A DNA stretch of 30,532 nt. Source: a candidate division TA06 bacterium DG_78 (GTDB taxonomy: Bacteria; Hydrothermota; Tepidihabitantia; SM23-42). This document shows, piece after piece, positions 8,249 through 16,910 of this stretch. Both the position numbers and the translations under genes were made by a program. The notes below the pieces were generated by a model. It worked only from the letters and a program-made list of their open reading frames with translations. It was not told the DNA's origin and did not search any database. The DNA is taken from contig LJNI01000012.1 in assembly GCA_001303225.1 (NCBI GenBank), forward strand, positions 1 through 30,532, in the 5' to 3' direction. The number at the start of each line of letters is the position of its first letter. Position 1 is the stretch's first letter.

Positions 8249-9412
8249 CTACGATTTTTTTAGAAATTGCAAGAGTTGATCAGGCACTATACTGTGCTGT
8301 TCTCCGGTTTTCATATCTTTAATTGCATACATACCCTTTTCCGCCTCGTCTTCCCCATATAGTATGACATAATCAACTTTCAGGCGGTTTGCCTGCCTTA
8401 ACTGATCTTTAATAGAATCTTCAGGAGCTGCCATAACACAGATGAAATCGTTTTTAACCAATGTATCCCTTACTTTGAGCATAGTTTCAACATACCTCTC
8501 CCCTATTACTGCGATGTAAATTGATGTTCTGTCCTCCAATTGTGGCACGTCTTGGGGAAGAGCGAGCAACATCCGTTCTGGTCCCATTGCCCAACCTAAA
8601 CACGGTATATCACTACCACCAAGTTCCTTCATCAATAAATCATAACGACCACCAGCAATAATGGTGTCCTGGGCACCGAGTCCTTTTTGTTTGAATTCAA
8701 AGACTGTTCTCGTGTAATAATCAAGACCTCGGACGAGCTTTTTGTTTTCTTTAGAATCAACTTTAAAAATACCCAAATATTTTTTAACATGAGCATAGTG
8801 TTCTCGGCACTCAAGACAGAGATGATCTGTGATCATCGGAGCCCTGTCATAGATTTTCTGGCATGTTTCCTCTTTGCAGTCAAAAATACGAAGGAAATTT
8901 TTTCCGAATCTCCGCTGACAATCAGTACATATTGTATTCATGTGCGGTTTTAAATAGCTCTTTAATATATTTTTATAAGCAGACCTACATTTTGGACAAC
9001 CAATTGAATTGATTTCGATGAAGAAATCATACGCACCGATAATCTCTAAAAACCGCTTAGCCTGTTCGATTATTTCGGCATCGTAAAAGGGCTGAGATTC
9101 TCCTAAGAGTTCGATACCGATTTGTTCGAATTCACGATACCGTCCTTTTTGAGGCCGTTCTTTACGAAACATTGATCCTATATAGAGAAACCGAGCAGGA
9201 AGTGATAATTTATTTTCAATAAATGCCCTCCATACTGAAGCAGTACCTTCTGGTATAAGTACGTACACTCTTTTGTCGATAACCCACGGTATCTTTAATT
9301 CTTGATAACCACTCTTTTTGAAAAAACGGCGGGCGATACTATTTACTGTCTCAAGCCGTTCTAATTCAAATCCAAATAGATCCCTGGTTCCTTTAGGCTT
9401 TTGATAGATCAT
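8249..9412 (-). CDS. hisS: Histidine-tRNA ligase
   Basis: HisRS charges tRNA-His with histidine, in the cytoplasm. The 387-aa form starts MIYQKPKGTRDL, the family's usual opening. Class II motif 2 is at about 77-104 (IGSMFRKERPQKGRYREFEQ). Histidine-specific motifs follow: LVRGLDYYTR (226-235) and AGGRYD (253-258), then GWAMGPERM, and a C-terminal anticodon-binding domain. The insertion domain carries CPKC, CTDC and CLEC pairs as in many bacterial HisRS. The frame opens further upstream to 9451, but the ATG at 9412 has AGAGGAG 7 nt before it and fits the family. It overlaps the end of the VanZ-like gene by 20 nt, suggesting translational coupling. Confidence 0.97.
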   Translation of the reverse strand: MIYQKPKGTRDLFGFELERLETVNSIARRFFKKSGYQELKIPWVIDKRVYVLIPEGTASVWRAFIENKLSLPARFLYIGSMFRKERPQKGRYREFEQIGIELLGESQPFYDAEIIEQAKRFLEIIGAYDFFIEINSIGCPKCRSAYKNILKSYLKPHMNTICTDCQRRFGKNFLRIFDCKEETCQKIYDRAPMITDHLCLECREHYAHVKKYLGIFKVDSKENKKLVRGLDYYTRTVFEFKQKGLGAQDTIIAGGRYDLLMKELGGSDIPCLGWAMGPERMLLALPQDVPQLEDRTSIYIAVIGERYVETMLKVRDTLVKNDFICVMAAPEDSIKDQLRQANRLKVDYVILYGEDEAEKGMYAIKDMKTGEQHSIVPDQLLQFLKKS

Positions 9413-9740
9413 TTCTCGAACTCCTCTTTTTGAGTACAAAATAGATAACAATCAAACCCAAAAGACCAGCAACAATATCGAGTATTTCAAATTCACGCCC
9501 AGGAATAAATACCTGCTGCACTTCTGCGACTACAACAACACCACACCCGAGCATAAAGAATTGTCGAGTTTTTAAAAGGCCTATTTCTAGTATACCCAAA
9601 ATACCGAATATGACAAAGTGGTATAGTTTATCTATGGGTACTTCTTTAATCTTTGGTGTTTCTAAAGTCGGATAACCAGTGAGTGCCAAGATTATGATGA
9701 TCCAGAGAATTAAAAATATTATCTGTGTTTTTCTTTTCAT
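9393..9740 (-). CDS. VanZ-like membrane protein
   Basis: This 115-aa membrane protein has about four transmembrane segments: 7-22, 40-58, 62-75 and 86-102. It shows the VanZ-family signature: DKLYHFVIFGILG, AEVQQVFIPGREFEILDI and a final Gly-rich helix. VanZ confers low-level teicoplanin resistance in enterococci, but most family members are unassigned and this short one should not be read as a resistance gene. Its ATG overlaps the stop of the EIIA-like gene by 4 nt (ATGA). Confidence 0.88.
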   Translation of the reverse strand: MKRKTQIIFLILWIIIILALTGYPTLETPKIKEVPIDKLYHFVIFGILGILEIGLLKTRQFFMLGCGVVVVAEVQQVFIPGREFEILDIVAGLLGLIVIYFVLKKRSSRNDLSKA

Positions 9741-10174
9741 GTTTTCTCTCGTTCTCCTATCAATCGAACGACCTCTTCTGCTGTTTTTGCTGCCAATAGT
9801 TCGGTTCTCATGCTACCATCATTCAGCAAGTGTAAACAGTGTGCTAAAAGAGCAGAATGAGTATCAGATTTTGAAAAAAGACAGAGAAATATAATTTTTA
9901 CTGGGAGACGATCAAAACTATTTAAATCGATCCCCTTATGGCTGATTGCGACAATTATTTCAGTCCCGAATTTATCATCCAGGATGATCCGGGGTACTGC
10001 GATACCCTTTCCAAGAGCAGTAGGCATGAGTGATTCCCTCTTTAGCAACGATGCAATAATTTCAGCGTGGTTTTTCCTCTGGCTCCTCATTAGCATTTTT
10101 GCCAATACCTGTTCTAACCCCTTTGCTTCAAGATTTAGGAGTATCCTAGCTTGAAGTATGTATTTAGTTAGCAT
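9737..10174 (-). CDS. PTS EIIA type-2-like protein lacking the phospho-histidine
   Basis: This 145-aa protein covers a whole EIIA (fructose/PtsN type) domain. In the family the phosphorylated residue is the His of G-x-G-[IV]-A-[IV]-P-H. Here the motif is ALGKGIAVPRI with Arg62 (codon CGG) in that place, so normal phosphotransfer is not expected. The second conserved region is kept (KSDTHSALLAHCLHLL). It may act as a non-phosphorylatable sensor or binding domain. No HPr, EI or sugar permease gene is nearby. It starts 5 nt after the rubredoxin stop, with no clear Shine-Dalgarno at the standard distance. Confidence 0.85.
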   Translation of the reverse strand: MLTKYILQARILLNLEAKGLEQVLAKMLMRSQRKNHAEIIASLLKRESLMPTALGKGIAVPRIILDDKFGTEIIVAISHKGIDLNSFDRLPVKIIFLCLFSKSDTHSALLAHCLHLLNDGSMRTELLAAKTAEEVVRLIGEREKT

Positions 10175-10179
10175 ATTTT

Positions 10180-10353
10180 CTAATTTTCATAATCCTCGAA
10201 GGCATCGAAACATTTCTTCTCGGCTCCGCAATCTGGGCATCCCCAATGTTCAGGAAGTTCTTCAAAATGCACTACTGGGTAGATACCAGATTCAGGGTCT
10301 CCAATCCTTGAATCATAAACGTATCCACACATTGCACAACGCCACTTTTTCAT
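10180..10353 (-). CDS. Rubredoxin
   Basis: This 57-aa protein begins [14 protein letters not shown] and later has [11 protein letters not shown]. The two CxxC pairs (Cys6/Cys9 and Cys39/Cys42) are the four ligands of the single rubredoxin iron. Length, Tyr11/Tyr13 and the GDPESGIYP segment fit the classical family. It is a small cytoplasmic electron carrier, typical of anaerobes, often serving peroxide or superoxide reductases. None of those partners is in the window. It lies 28 nt after the purine nucleoside phosphorylase gene and 5 nt before the EIIA-like gene, inside the long minus operon. Confidence 0.95.
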   Translation of the reverse strand: MKKWRCAMCGYVYDSRIGDPESGIYPVVHFEELPEHWGCPDCGAEKKCFDAFEDYEN

Positions 10354-10381
10354 TTACACTCTATTTTTAATATTTCATTTT

Positions 10382-11095
10382 TTAACATTGATGCACAGTT
10401 TCAAGTACATACTGTATGAGTTGTTCCATGGCTTTTGCCAAATCAGCATCAGATACAAAAGTAGTGAAGTTTTTTCCTCCACCCACGACATCAGAAACGA
10501 GAAGAAAAGAAGCCGTTTTTATGTTATTCTTATTCGCCAAGTAGTATATGAGACTTGTTTCCATTTCTACTGCGATGATACCTTTCTCCCGTAACTTCGC
10601 TACGTAGTCAGGAAATGGGTTATAAAAAACATCCACCGTTGCAACGCCACCAAAGTAAACACTGATTCCCATCTGTTGAGCAACATCTGAAGCGACTCGG
10701 AGAATATCAAATGTTGCGAACGGAGCATGAGGTCTTCCATTCAGATAGGTACGTGTTGTTCCATCAAATGGTGAGGCAGCTACTACTGCAATGATGTCGA
10801 GTGGTTTTATGTGTTTACCAATTCCTCCGCAGGTCCCAATTCTTACTAGTGTTTTGACACCGAGTTGAATGAGTTCCTCAACGATGATCGCAGCTGATGG
10901 ACATCCCATGCCTGTAGTCTGCACTGAAATTTTTTTATTTTTATACGTTCCAGTATAGCCGAGTAAACCTCTGTTTTTGTTCACCAGTGTAGAGTCTTTT
11001 AGAATTTCTCCAATCTTCTCAGCCCTTGCAGGATCTCCTACAAGAAGAACAGTGGAAGCATAATCATCTTTATTTGCTTTTAGATGAATCGGCAT
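10382..11095 (-). CDS. deoD: Purine nucleoside phosphorylase (DeoD/uridine phosphorylase family)
   Basis: The 237-aa length and motifs fit the hexameric PNP_UDP_1 family, which splits nucleosides with phosphate into base and ribose-1-phosphate. Visible motifs are PIHLKA near the start, LLVGDPARA (phosphate site, Arg24), TTGMGCPSAAI, RIGTCGGIG (phosphate/ribose) and EMETS (ribose site). The base-site region has SDVVGGG, where DeoD enzymes usually show an Asp that protonates purine N7; Asp is present in SDVV. DeoD rather than uridine phosphorylase is the better fit, but substrate range is not certain. AAAGGA lies upstream of the ATG. It starts 13 nt after the M23 gene. Confidence 0.88.
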   Translation of the reverse strand: MPIHLKANKDDYASTVLLVGDPARAEKIGEILKDSTLVNKNRGLLGYTGTYKNKKISVQTTGMGCPSAAIIVEELIQLGVKTLVRIGTCGGIGKHIKPLDIIAVVAASPFDGTTRTYLNGRPHAPFATFDILRVASDVAQQMGISVYFGGVATVDVFYNPFPDYVAKLREKGIIAVEMETSLIYYLANKNNIKTASFLLVSDVVGGGKNFTTFVSDADLAKAMEQLIQYVLETVHQC

Positions 11096-11108
11096 CTAGT
11101 CTTTCCTT

Positions 11109-12302
11109 TCATCTATTGTTCGATAATAATTCTGCATCATGTGTAGTGAGTTCTTCAATATACTGGAGTAGTGAGTCGCGGTACTGTTCAAATGCAGAAA
11201 AATATTGTTTTTTTACAGATGGCGCACGTGGAATCTTTACCTTCAAAGGATTTATTGCAACACCATCTTTATGCATTTCAAAATGCAGGTGTGGACCAGT
11301 CGAAAGGCCAGTAGAACCTACGTATCCTATTAGTTCACCCATCTTCACCCTTTTGTTTGTATTCACTCCTTTTGCGAACTTTGAGAGGTGGCCATATCGG
11401 GTTTTAAAACCATTCTTGTGCTTTATTTCTACAAGATTACCATACCCACCTTTCCATCCCTTGAACGAAACTACGCCGTCACCAATTGTTGACACTGGAG
11501 TACCGATCGGAGCAACATAATCCAGTCCGTGGTGGGGACGCCAAATTTTCAAAATTGGGTGAAACCGTTTTTTGGTAAAATACGAACTTATATACGAATA
11601 CCTCAATGGTGACTTCAAGAGCGATTTTCTGAGAGATTCGCCTTTGAGATTATAGTAGTCTTCGTGACCCTCTGGATCACGATAATATATACCGTTGTAA
11701 TCTCCAACGTATTCTCCTTTATATCTCATCATGATTAAATTATTGTATTCTAAAAAGATCGAATCACAGAATGTTTTCTCCATGAATATGAAAAAGGAAT
11801 CACCCTCACGAGTATCAGTAACAAAATCGATCTCCCAGGCAAAAACATCTGCATATCTGAATACTAAGTTAGGTGTTTCTCCCATCTCTAATATTGCATC
11901 GTAGAGTGTTGTTTTTATTGTACCTTCGAAGATACAAGTAACTGTATCAACGTAGGGGAATTTCATAGCTACAACAAAGTGATTATCATTGTTCATAATA
12001 TAATAAGTATTCATGAGATTCTGATAATAGGTAAGTTTCATAAATACGTTATTTTTTGTAAGGACGTGTATTGAATCTCCAGGTAAACAATGTCTAAAAG
12101 GAAAACCACCGTGCTCTAATGCTTCGATTATGGGGCGACACAATGTTTTATGCGGTAAAACGTTGGCAATTATTGTTTCAAAAAACTCATTTTTTTTGAC
12201 TATGTGTGTAATTTCTCTGTACACCTCTTCTTCGACTGGTTTTTTCCCCGGACAACTCACAAAGATAAAAAAGAATAACAATAGAAGATTAAATTTTTTC
12301 AT
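11109..12302 (-). CDS. M23-family lipoprotein peptidase
   Basis: This 397-aa protein looks like a lipid-anchored peptidoglycan endopeptidase. A signal peptide ends at Cys17 (FIFVSC). A long middle region (about 30-235) has a LysM/OapA-like beginning (ITHIVKKNEFFETI) and beta-rich blocks seen in MepM-type enzymes. The LytM/M23 domain spans about 248-355 with the zinc-ligand pair His257/Asp261 (HHGLD) and the HLH motif at 338-340. All expected catalytic residues are present. It overlaps the regulator gene upstream by 14 nt and belongs to its operon. Confidence 0.93.
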   Translation of the reverse strand: MKKFNLLLLFFFIFVSCPGKKPVEEEVYREITHIVKKNEFFETIIANVLPHKTLCRPIIEALEHGGFPFRHCLPGDSIHVLTKNNVFMKLTYYQNLMNTYYIMNNDNHFVVAMKFPYVDTVTCIFEGTIKTTLYDAILEMGETPNLVFRYADVFAWEIDFVTDTREGDSFFIFMEKTFCDSIFLEYNNLIMMRYKGEYVGDYNGIYYRDPEGHEDYYNLKGESLRKSLLKSPLRYSYISSYFTKKRFHPILKIWRPHHGLDYVAPIGTPVSTIGDGVVSFKGWKGGYGNLVEIKHKNGFKTRYGHLSKFAKGVNTNKRVKMGELIGYVGSTGLSTGPHLHFEMHKDGVAINPLKVKIPRAPSVKKQYFSAFEQYRDSLLQYIEELTTHDAELLSNNR

Positions 12303-13191
12303 TTATGTAATCTTTAATCCACTCTTTACAAATTATATTTTTATAAGCAAACGATGAACCATCAATACTTAATTTAGGAATATCTTGGAGTGGACTAATT
12401 ATTTTTTGAAGGTCATTAAATCCCCAAATGTCAAATTCTACTTGTAGATATTTCTTTTTAAATCTTGATGTTATATTGGCTGAATACCCAATTTTACTTA
12501 TTACTTTTCGCAGATCATTGGTCCTCATCTTGGTTGTCACTGAAAGATGTAAATGAGTGTAATTTTTAATAATACTCCAATTAAAATTGGGAAATACAGA
12601 AATAATACCTTTGCGGTTTTTCTTGCTCCATATAAGACTAGAGAGCTTTACCTCGGTTTCAGATTTTGGTTTTAGCAGTATCTGATTGATTTTCATATAG
12701 TTTAATTTCGACATAACAAATAATTTAGCAATATTCTTCCAATCGTTTTTTAAAAGTACCTGTGGAACAGTGACATTATATTCACCAACTCTATATACCT
12801 CTGCATACCTTACTCCGAGTACTTTATAAATCTTTCTATACGTATCATCGAGGTCTTGAGTATACAACAAAAGTGACATATCGGGACAAACTCCTCGGGG
12901 GTAGGTTATATTCTCGACTATTTCTTCAAGATATGGAATGGATTTTTCTGGTTTGAATTTTGGTGTAGATTCAACCGCAACAAGGGCGTAAAACCATTTG
13001 CCACCAGTTATTTTAGGCAAAAATAATTTAAGTCCATAGCTGCCTATAAACCCAGAGTCTTCAAAATTTTTAATTCTGAGAAGAATTTCTTCTTCGGTAA
13101 TATGAAATTTATTGGTAATTTCGTTGATCGCAACACTACCCTCTAGTTCTAACTGTCGTATGAGTTTCAAATCTATTGGGTCGATGATCAC
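12289..13191 (-). CDS. Lrp/AsnC-like winged-helix transcriptional regulator
   Basis: The first 50 residues form an AsnC-type helix-turn-helix: DPIDLKLIRQLELEGSVAIN, then ITEEEILLRIKNFEDSGFIG. Two beta-alpha-beta segments follow that may be RAM-like effector domains: FYALVAVESTP to YRVGEYNV, and THLHLSVTTK to EFDIWGFND. That makes the protein about twice the length of Lrp. The start is a GTG placed 6 nt after the -10 box, predicting a leaderless message. It is first in an eight-gene operon, so autoregulation is plausible. Base composition looks more AT-rich than the downstream genes. The ligand and targets are unknown. Confidence 0.78.
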   Translation of the reverse strand: MIIDPIDLKLIRQLELEGSVAINEITNKFHITEEEILLRIKNFEDSGFIGSYGLKLFLPKITGGKWFYALVAVESTPKFKPEKSIPYLEEIVENITYPRGVCPDMSLLLYTQDLDDTYRKIYKVLGVRYAEVYRVGEYNVTVPQVLLKNDWKNIAKLFVMSKLNYMKINQILLKPKSETEVKLSSLIWSKKNRKGIISVFPNFNWSIIKNYTHLHLSVTTKMRTNDLRKVISKIGYSANITSRFKKKYLQVEFDIWGFNDLQKIISPLQDIPKLSIDGSSFAYKNIICKEWIKDYINEKI

Positions 13192-13197
13192 GAAAGG

Positions 13198-13225
13198 ATT
13201 ATAAATAAAAATTAATAAAAGTCAA
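13198..13225 (-). promoter_or_regulatory. Promoter of the eight-gene minus operon, predicted leaderless
   Basis: On the minus strand TTGACT (13220-13225) and TATAAT (13198-13203) have a 16-nt spacer. The GTG start follows the -10 after 6 nt, so it coincides with the expected +1. No other good promoter is seen down to 7916. Confidence 0.8.
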
Positions 13226-13317
13226 TATCAAATAATTACAGAAACTGAGGATTGGATGACAGCAATTAATAAACGTTAGAAAATCATCTCTGTAATCTGG
13301 GAAAATCGTTGTAATCA

Positions 13318-14688
13318 CTACTTTCCGATGCAAAACTCATCGAAAATGCGGTTAAGAATCTCGCTATTAACAACCTTACCGGTTAATTCACCGATCATAT
13401 CTAATGCACAATGCATTTCAAAGGCGATTGTCTCCAAACTCGGCGCTTCACGTGTATTTATAAGGAATTGTTTCACTTTTTCTAATACTTGAATATGTCT
13501 CTGTCGTGTAAGTAAAATGTTCTGAAAATCTCTCTGCGGAACTAAAACTTTCTTTATTACATCTTTAAGCATGTCGATATGTTGTCCTGTTTTTGCCGAT
13601 ATTTTTATAGAATCAGATAATATCGTACTATTATCTAACCGGAGGTTCAAATCTATTTTGTTGACAATGAGTATGTTCTTTTTCTCCTTAGTAAGACTGT
13701 AGAGATAAATATCTTCTTCGTTCATAGGTTCTGAACCATCAAACATGAGCATAATCAGATCTGCTTGTCCAATGAGTGTTTCTGAACGGTCCCGAGCTAT
13801 TTCATCAGGCCCCTGTGCTTGAAGATAAAACCCTGCAGTATCGAAGAGTCTAAGATACAGTCCTGCAATTTCGACGCGCTCCTCGATATAATCCCTCGTG
13901 GTTCCAGGTTTATCGTGAATAATGACTCTATCATAGCCTATGAGTTTGTTAAAAAGAGTAGATTTACCAACATTTGTTCTGCCCATGATGAGTGTCTTGT
14001 AACCCTCTTTAAATTTCATACCAATTTGGGCTCCTTGCAAAAGATTTTCAATCTCTGCAATCATATCCTCGTTCTCTTTGGTCACGTAACGACTATCATA
14101 CTTCACGTCTTCTTCTTCAGGAAAATCGATATGTGCTTCAACTAATGTGAGTAAATCTACAATTTTTGATTTTAATTCATAAATCTTATTCGAAAGTTTG
14201 CCTTCATATTGTTCGATTGCGAGCCTCCTCGCTTCATCGCATGGTGCATACACTGTATCAAGTACTGCCTCTGCTTGTAAAAGATCTATTTTACCATTCA
14301 ATAATGCTCGTTTTGTGAACTCTCCTCGTTGCGCAACCCGAGCACCAAGGTTTGTGAGGAGACTAATGATCTGTTCAATAATTAAAGGATTACCATGACA
14401 GGAGATCTCGACGACATCTTCACCTGTATAAGAGTGGGGGCTAAAAAAGAATGTTGCAAGGACAGTATCGATGATACAATAATCATGAGGATGAATAATC
14501 TTGCCATAATATGCACGGCTAGCTTGCACGTCGCGCACATTATCTTTATGAACAAAGATTTTTTGGGTTAATGGAATGGCGTTTCCGCCACTTAACCTAA
14601 TGACGGCGATACTAGAATATCCTGCAGGCGTTGCACAAGCAACTATTGTATCATTGATGTCCATCCCGTTAGATAAAGAAAAACTCAT
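13318..14688 (-). CDS. mnmE: tRNA modification GTPase MnmE
   Basis: MnmE acts with MnmG to modify U34 of tRNAs (cmnm5U). The 456-aa length is normal. The N-terminal folate-binding domain shows IVACATPAGYSSIAVIRLSG. The embedded G domain has G1 GRTNVGKST, G2 KPGTTRDYI, G3 DTAGF and G4 NKID. The protein ends in the catalytic CIGK (453-456). The G1 loop has Thr and Val where most have Pro and Ala. A second Met at residue 9 (MDINDTIVACATPAG) could be the true start; neither start has a clear Shine-Dalgarno. It begins 66 nt after jag and closes the rpmH operon, its conserved place. Confidence 0.97.
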   Translation of the reverse strand: MSFSLSNGMDINDTIVACATPAGYSSIAVIRLSGGNAIPLTQKIFVHKDNVRDVQASRAYYGKIIHPHDYCIIDTVLATFFFSPHSYTGEDVVEISCHGNPLIIEQIISLLTNLGARVAQRGEFTKRALLNGKIDLLQAEAVLDTVYAPCDEARRLAIEQYEGKLSNKIYELKSKIVDLLTLVEAHIDFPEEEDVKYDSRYVTKENEDMIAEIENLLQGAQIGMKFKEGYKTLIMGRTNVGKSTLFNKLIGYDRVIIHDKPGTTRDYIEERVEIAGLYLRLFDTAGFYLQAQGPDEIARDRSETLIGQADLIMLMFDGSEPMNEEDIYLYSLTKEKKNILIVNKIDLNLRLDNSTILSDSIKISAKTGQHIDMLKDVIKKVLVPQRDFQNILLTRQRHIQVLEKVKQFLINTREAPSLETIAFEMHCALDMIGELTGKVVNSEILNRIFDEFCIGK

Positions 14689-14754
14689 TTGAAAAAGACA
14701 ACAGAATCGAATAAATTGTTCAGATCACTACGAGACGCTATTTTGTATGTGTAT

Positions 14755-15354
14755 CTAATGGGACTCATCGCTCGGTGCAATGATTACATTCTTACTTACT
14801 CCTTTTCCAATGGTATAGAGTTTGACACCCTTGATTGCACTCAGTGTGCTTTCAACAACCTGTTGTTCTCTTCTCGTGAGCGGATCCAATGCCATCTCCC
14901 TGCCAGTCTGCAAGACGATGCGTGCTATTGCTTCAGCCTTTTTCTTCAAAAAATTATTCCTGCGCATTCGGTAGCCACCTACATCAACAAGTATTTTAAG
15001 ATTAGGATGAAAACGTTTCATTAACCGTGAGATCAAATATTGCAGTGACCACAGTGTCTCGCCCTTTTTCCCAATAAGAATTGCATCAGTATGTCTCGTT
15101 TTGATATTCAAATAGAGTCCACGGTCGTCCTTTGTAACAGTGATTGTGGGTCTAAACCCGCAACTGGTAAGCATAAAATTTGTCAGTGCGATTAAATGTT
15201 GGCGAGGCTCTTTTACTGTTAGTTTAATCTTAGTTTCATTTTCATCTTGAGACATAATTTCATGATCAACTTCTTCTTGCCTTACCCTTAGTTCCTGTAT
15301 TCCCCTTTCGATTGCTTCATTGAGATCCTTACCAGACGTTTCAACCACTTTCAT
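14755..15354 (-). CDS. jag: Jag/KhpB-type RNA-binding protein with degenerate R3H domain
   Basis: This 199-aa protein has the Jag order. A Jag-N domain (MKVVETSGKDLNEAIERG) is followed by a KH domain (LIGKKGETLWSLQYL), then a C-terminal R3H position. In the family the R3H core reads R-R-x-x-H; here the equivalent is EQQVVESTL, so both the Arg and the His are replaced, though the following YTIGKGVSKNVIIAP keeps the fold pattern. The KH loop GKKG is intact. KhpB/EloR controls cell elongation through RNA binding in Gram-positives. The ATG overlaps the yidC stop by 4 nt and has AGGAGG at 7 nt. Confidence 0.92.
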   Translation of the reverse strand: MKVVETSGKDLNEAIERGIQELRVRQEEVDHEIMSQDENETKIKLTVKEPRQHLIALTNFMLTSCGFRPTITVTKDDRGLYLNIKTRHTDAILIGKKGETLWSLQYLISRLMKRFHPNLKILVDVGGYRMRRNNFLKKKAEAIARIVLQTGREMALDPLTRREQQVVESTLSAIKGVKLYTIGKGVSKNVIIAPSDESH

Positions 15355-16910
15355 GTTATTCCTCCTCTTTTTGTTATGTAATGTTCGACTAACGTTAAAA
15401 TATTATAGGTGAACCAATATAACTGCAAACCTGATGGTAGATTTAAAAATATTATTACTAAAAAGATTGGCATAAATAAAACCATAAATTTTTGTCGAGG
15501 ATCGACTGTAGTTTTTAATGACTGGATGAGCATCATCACACCCATTCCAATAGGCAGCACATAATAAGGATCTTTGAGCGACAGGTCGGTTATCCACAAG
15601 ATGAATGGTGCCTGTCTGAATTCAATCGAGGTGATGAGAGTCTGATAGAGAGCAAAAAATATCGGCATTTGGATCAAGAGTGGAAGACAACCTGAGAAGG
15701 GATTTACCTTGTATGTCTTATAGAGTTGCATCATTTCCTGATTAAGTCGCTGTGGATTATCTTTGTACTTCTTTTGAATTTTCTTTAATTCTGGTTGGAT
15801 CATTTGCATTTTGTGCTGTGATATGATCATCTGTCGAGAGAGCGGAAAGAACACAGCCTTTATCAATATAGCGAAGAGCATAATTGCGAAACCATAATTT
15901 TTGAGAATAGAGTAGAAGAAGTTAAAGATTGCGAGAATGAATCGTGATATTGGTCCCCAAATTCCACCAGATGCTATATCTTGGTAATTTTTCTCATATT
16001 TTGCGAGTTCTGAATATTTAATAGGAAGAAGGAGAACTGAAACTTCAATTTTCTCAGCACCTACAATTTCAGCACCATATCTATTCCCTCCGCCTCGCAT
16101 GTAGAATGGACAGCCGAAAATAGCTGTCGTGACGTCGTCAAGTAATTCCTGAGTTACCTCTTTCCCTACATCATCAGTTTCTTTTGGTATTTTATAAAAA
16201 TTGATAGCTTCAATTGTTGCGAGATTATTGACCGCCAATACGAAATATTTGCTCCTCAAAGCAAACCAATCTAATGTTCCAGAATATCGAAAGGCATCTT
16301 TGATATCTCCCTTAATACTCTTCACTTTCGCATCTTTTACATAAACACCAAAATGTCTCAGGTCCTCTCCCCTATTTTTTAGTTCGGTGATACTAAGTCC
16401 TGCCCTCATACTCAGGATTTGAGAATCTTGAGAGGTATGACTTGTTAATCGAAACCCGAGGGGATCATTAAAATAATAGACCTTGGTTATGGTGGTTGCA
16501 CCATTGCGATACGTAAATACAACAGAGTCATTTAAAATAGAATAATCAAAATTAACAATGTCATGAGAAGCGTTGTGTTGTTTACTCAAGAAAAGATATC
16601 TATCTCTGGGGATGATATCGATATTGTATTTTTTAAGATAGAACGACTGGACTGATGCACCGATATTTGATAAGACCACCCTGATTTCTTCTCTATCAAT
16701 GATAATAGTATCGCCTGATACTGTATCGGCAATAACCTCTATCGATTCTGTTTCTTCAACATCAGCAGGAATGACAACATTTTCGAGTGAATCATCAGTG
16801 ACTGTCTCAATGGGAGCCTGTGGTTTTTTGGGTTTATACAAAAGACTCCAGAGCAATAGAATACCAATTATCAAGAGAAATGCTACTGCTGTTCGGGTTC
16901 GGTCACTCAT
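15351..16910 (-). CDS. yidC: Membrane protein insertase YidC
   Basis: YidC inserts and folds inner-membrane proteins, alone or with SecYEG. The 519-aa form is the Gram-negative type: one N-terminal anchor (8-25), a large periplasmic domain (about 60-310), then the conserved five-helix core. The core contains SRQMIISQHKMQMIQPELKK with the hydrophilic-groove Arg, the cytoplasmic hairpin, NPFSGCLPLLIQMPIFFALY and QLYWFTYNILTLVEHY. The C-terminus is short, without the long basic tail of some species. It overlaps yidD by 8 nt and jag by 4 nt. Confidence 0.97.
   Translation of the reverse strand: MSDRTRTAVAFLLIIGILLLWSLLYKPKKPQAPIETVTDDSLENVVIPADVEETESIEVIADTVSGDTIIIDREEIRVVLSNIGASVQSFYLKKYNIDIIPRDRYLFLSKQHNASHDIVNFDYSILNDSVVFTYRNGATTITKVYYFNDPLGFRLTSHTSQDSQILSMRAGLSITELKNRGEDLRHFGVYVKDAKVKSIKGDIKDAFRYSGTLDWFALRSKYFVLAVNNLATIEAINFYKIPKETDDVGKEVTQELLDDVTTAIFGCPFYMRGGGNRYGAEIVGAEKIEVSVLLLPIKYSELAKYEKNYQDIASGGIWGPISRFILAIFNFFYSILKNYGFAIMLFAILIKAVFFPLSRQMIISQHKMQMIQPELKKIQKKYKDNPQRLNQEMMQLYKTYKVNPFSGCLPLLIQMPIFFALYQTLITSIEFRQAPFILWITDLSLKDPYYVLPIGMGVMMLIQSLKTTVDPRQKFMVLFMPIFLVIIFLNLPSGLQLYWFTYNILTLVEHYITKRGGIT

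Noticed and set aside
9413..9451. Extra 13 N-terminal residues for HisRS
   Set aside because: They are not family-like and lie inside the VanZ-like gene. The ATG at 9412 has AGAGGAG upstream and gives the usual MIYQKPKGTRDL opening.
9393..9740. VanZ-like gene as an antibiotic-resistance determinant
   Set aside because: Short VanZ-family membrane proteins are widespread outside resistance clusters, and no vanA-type genes are nearby.
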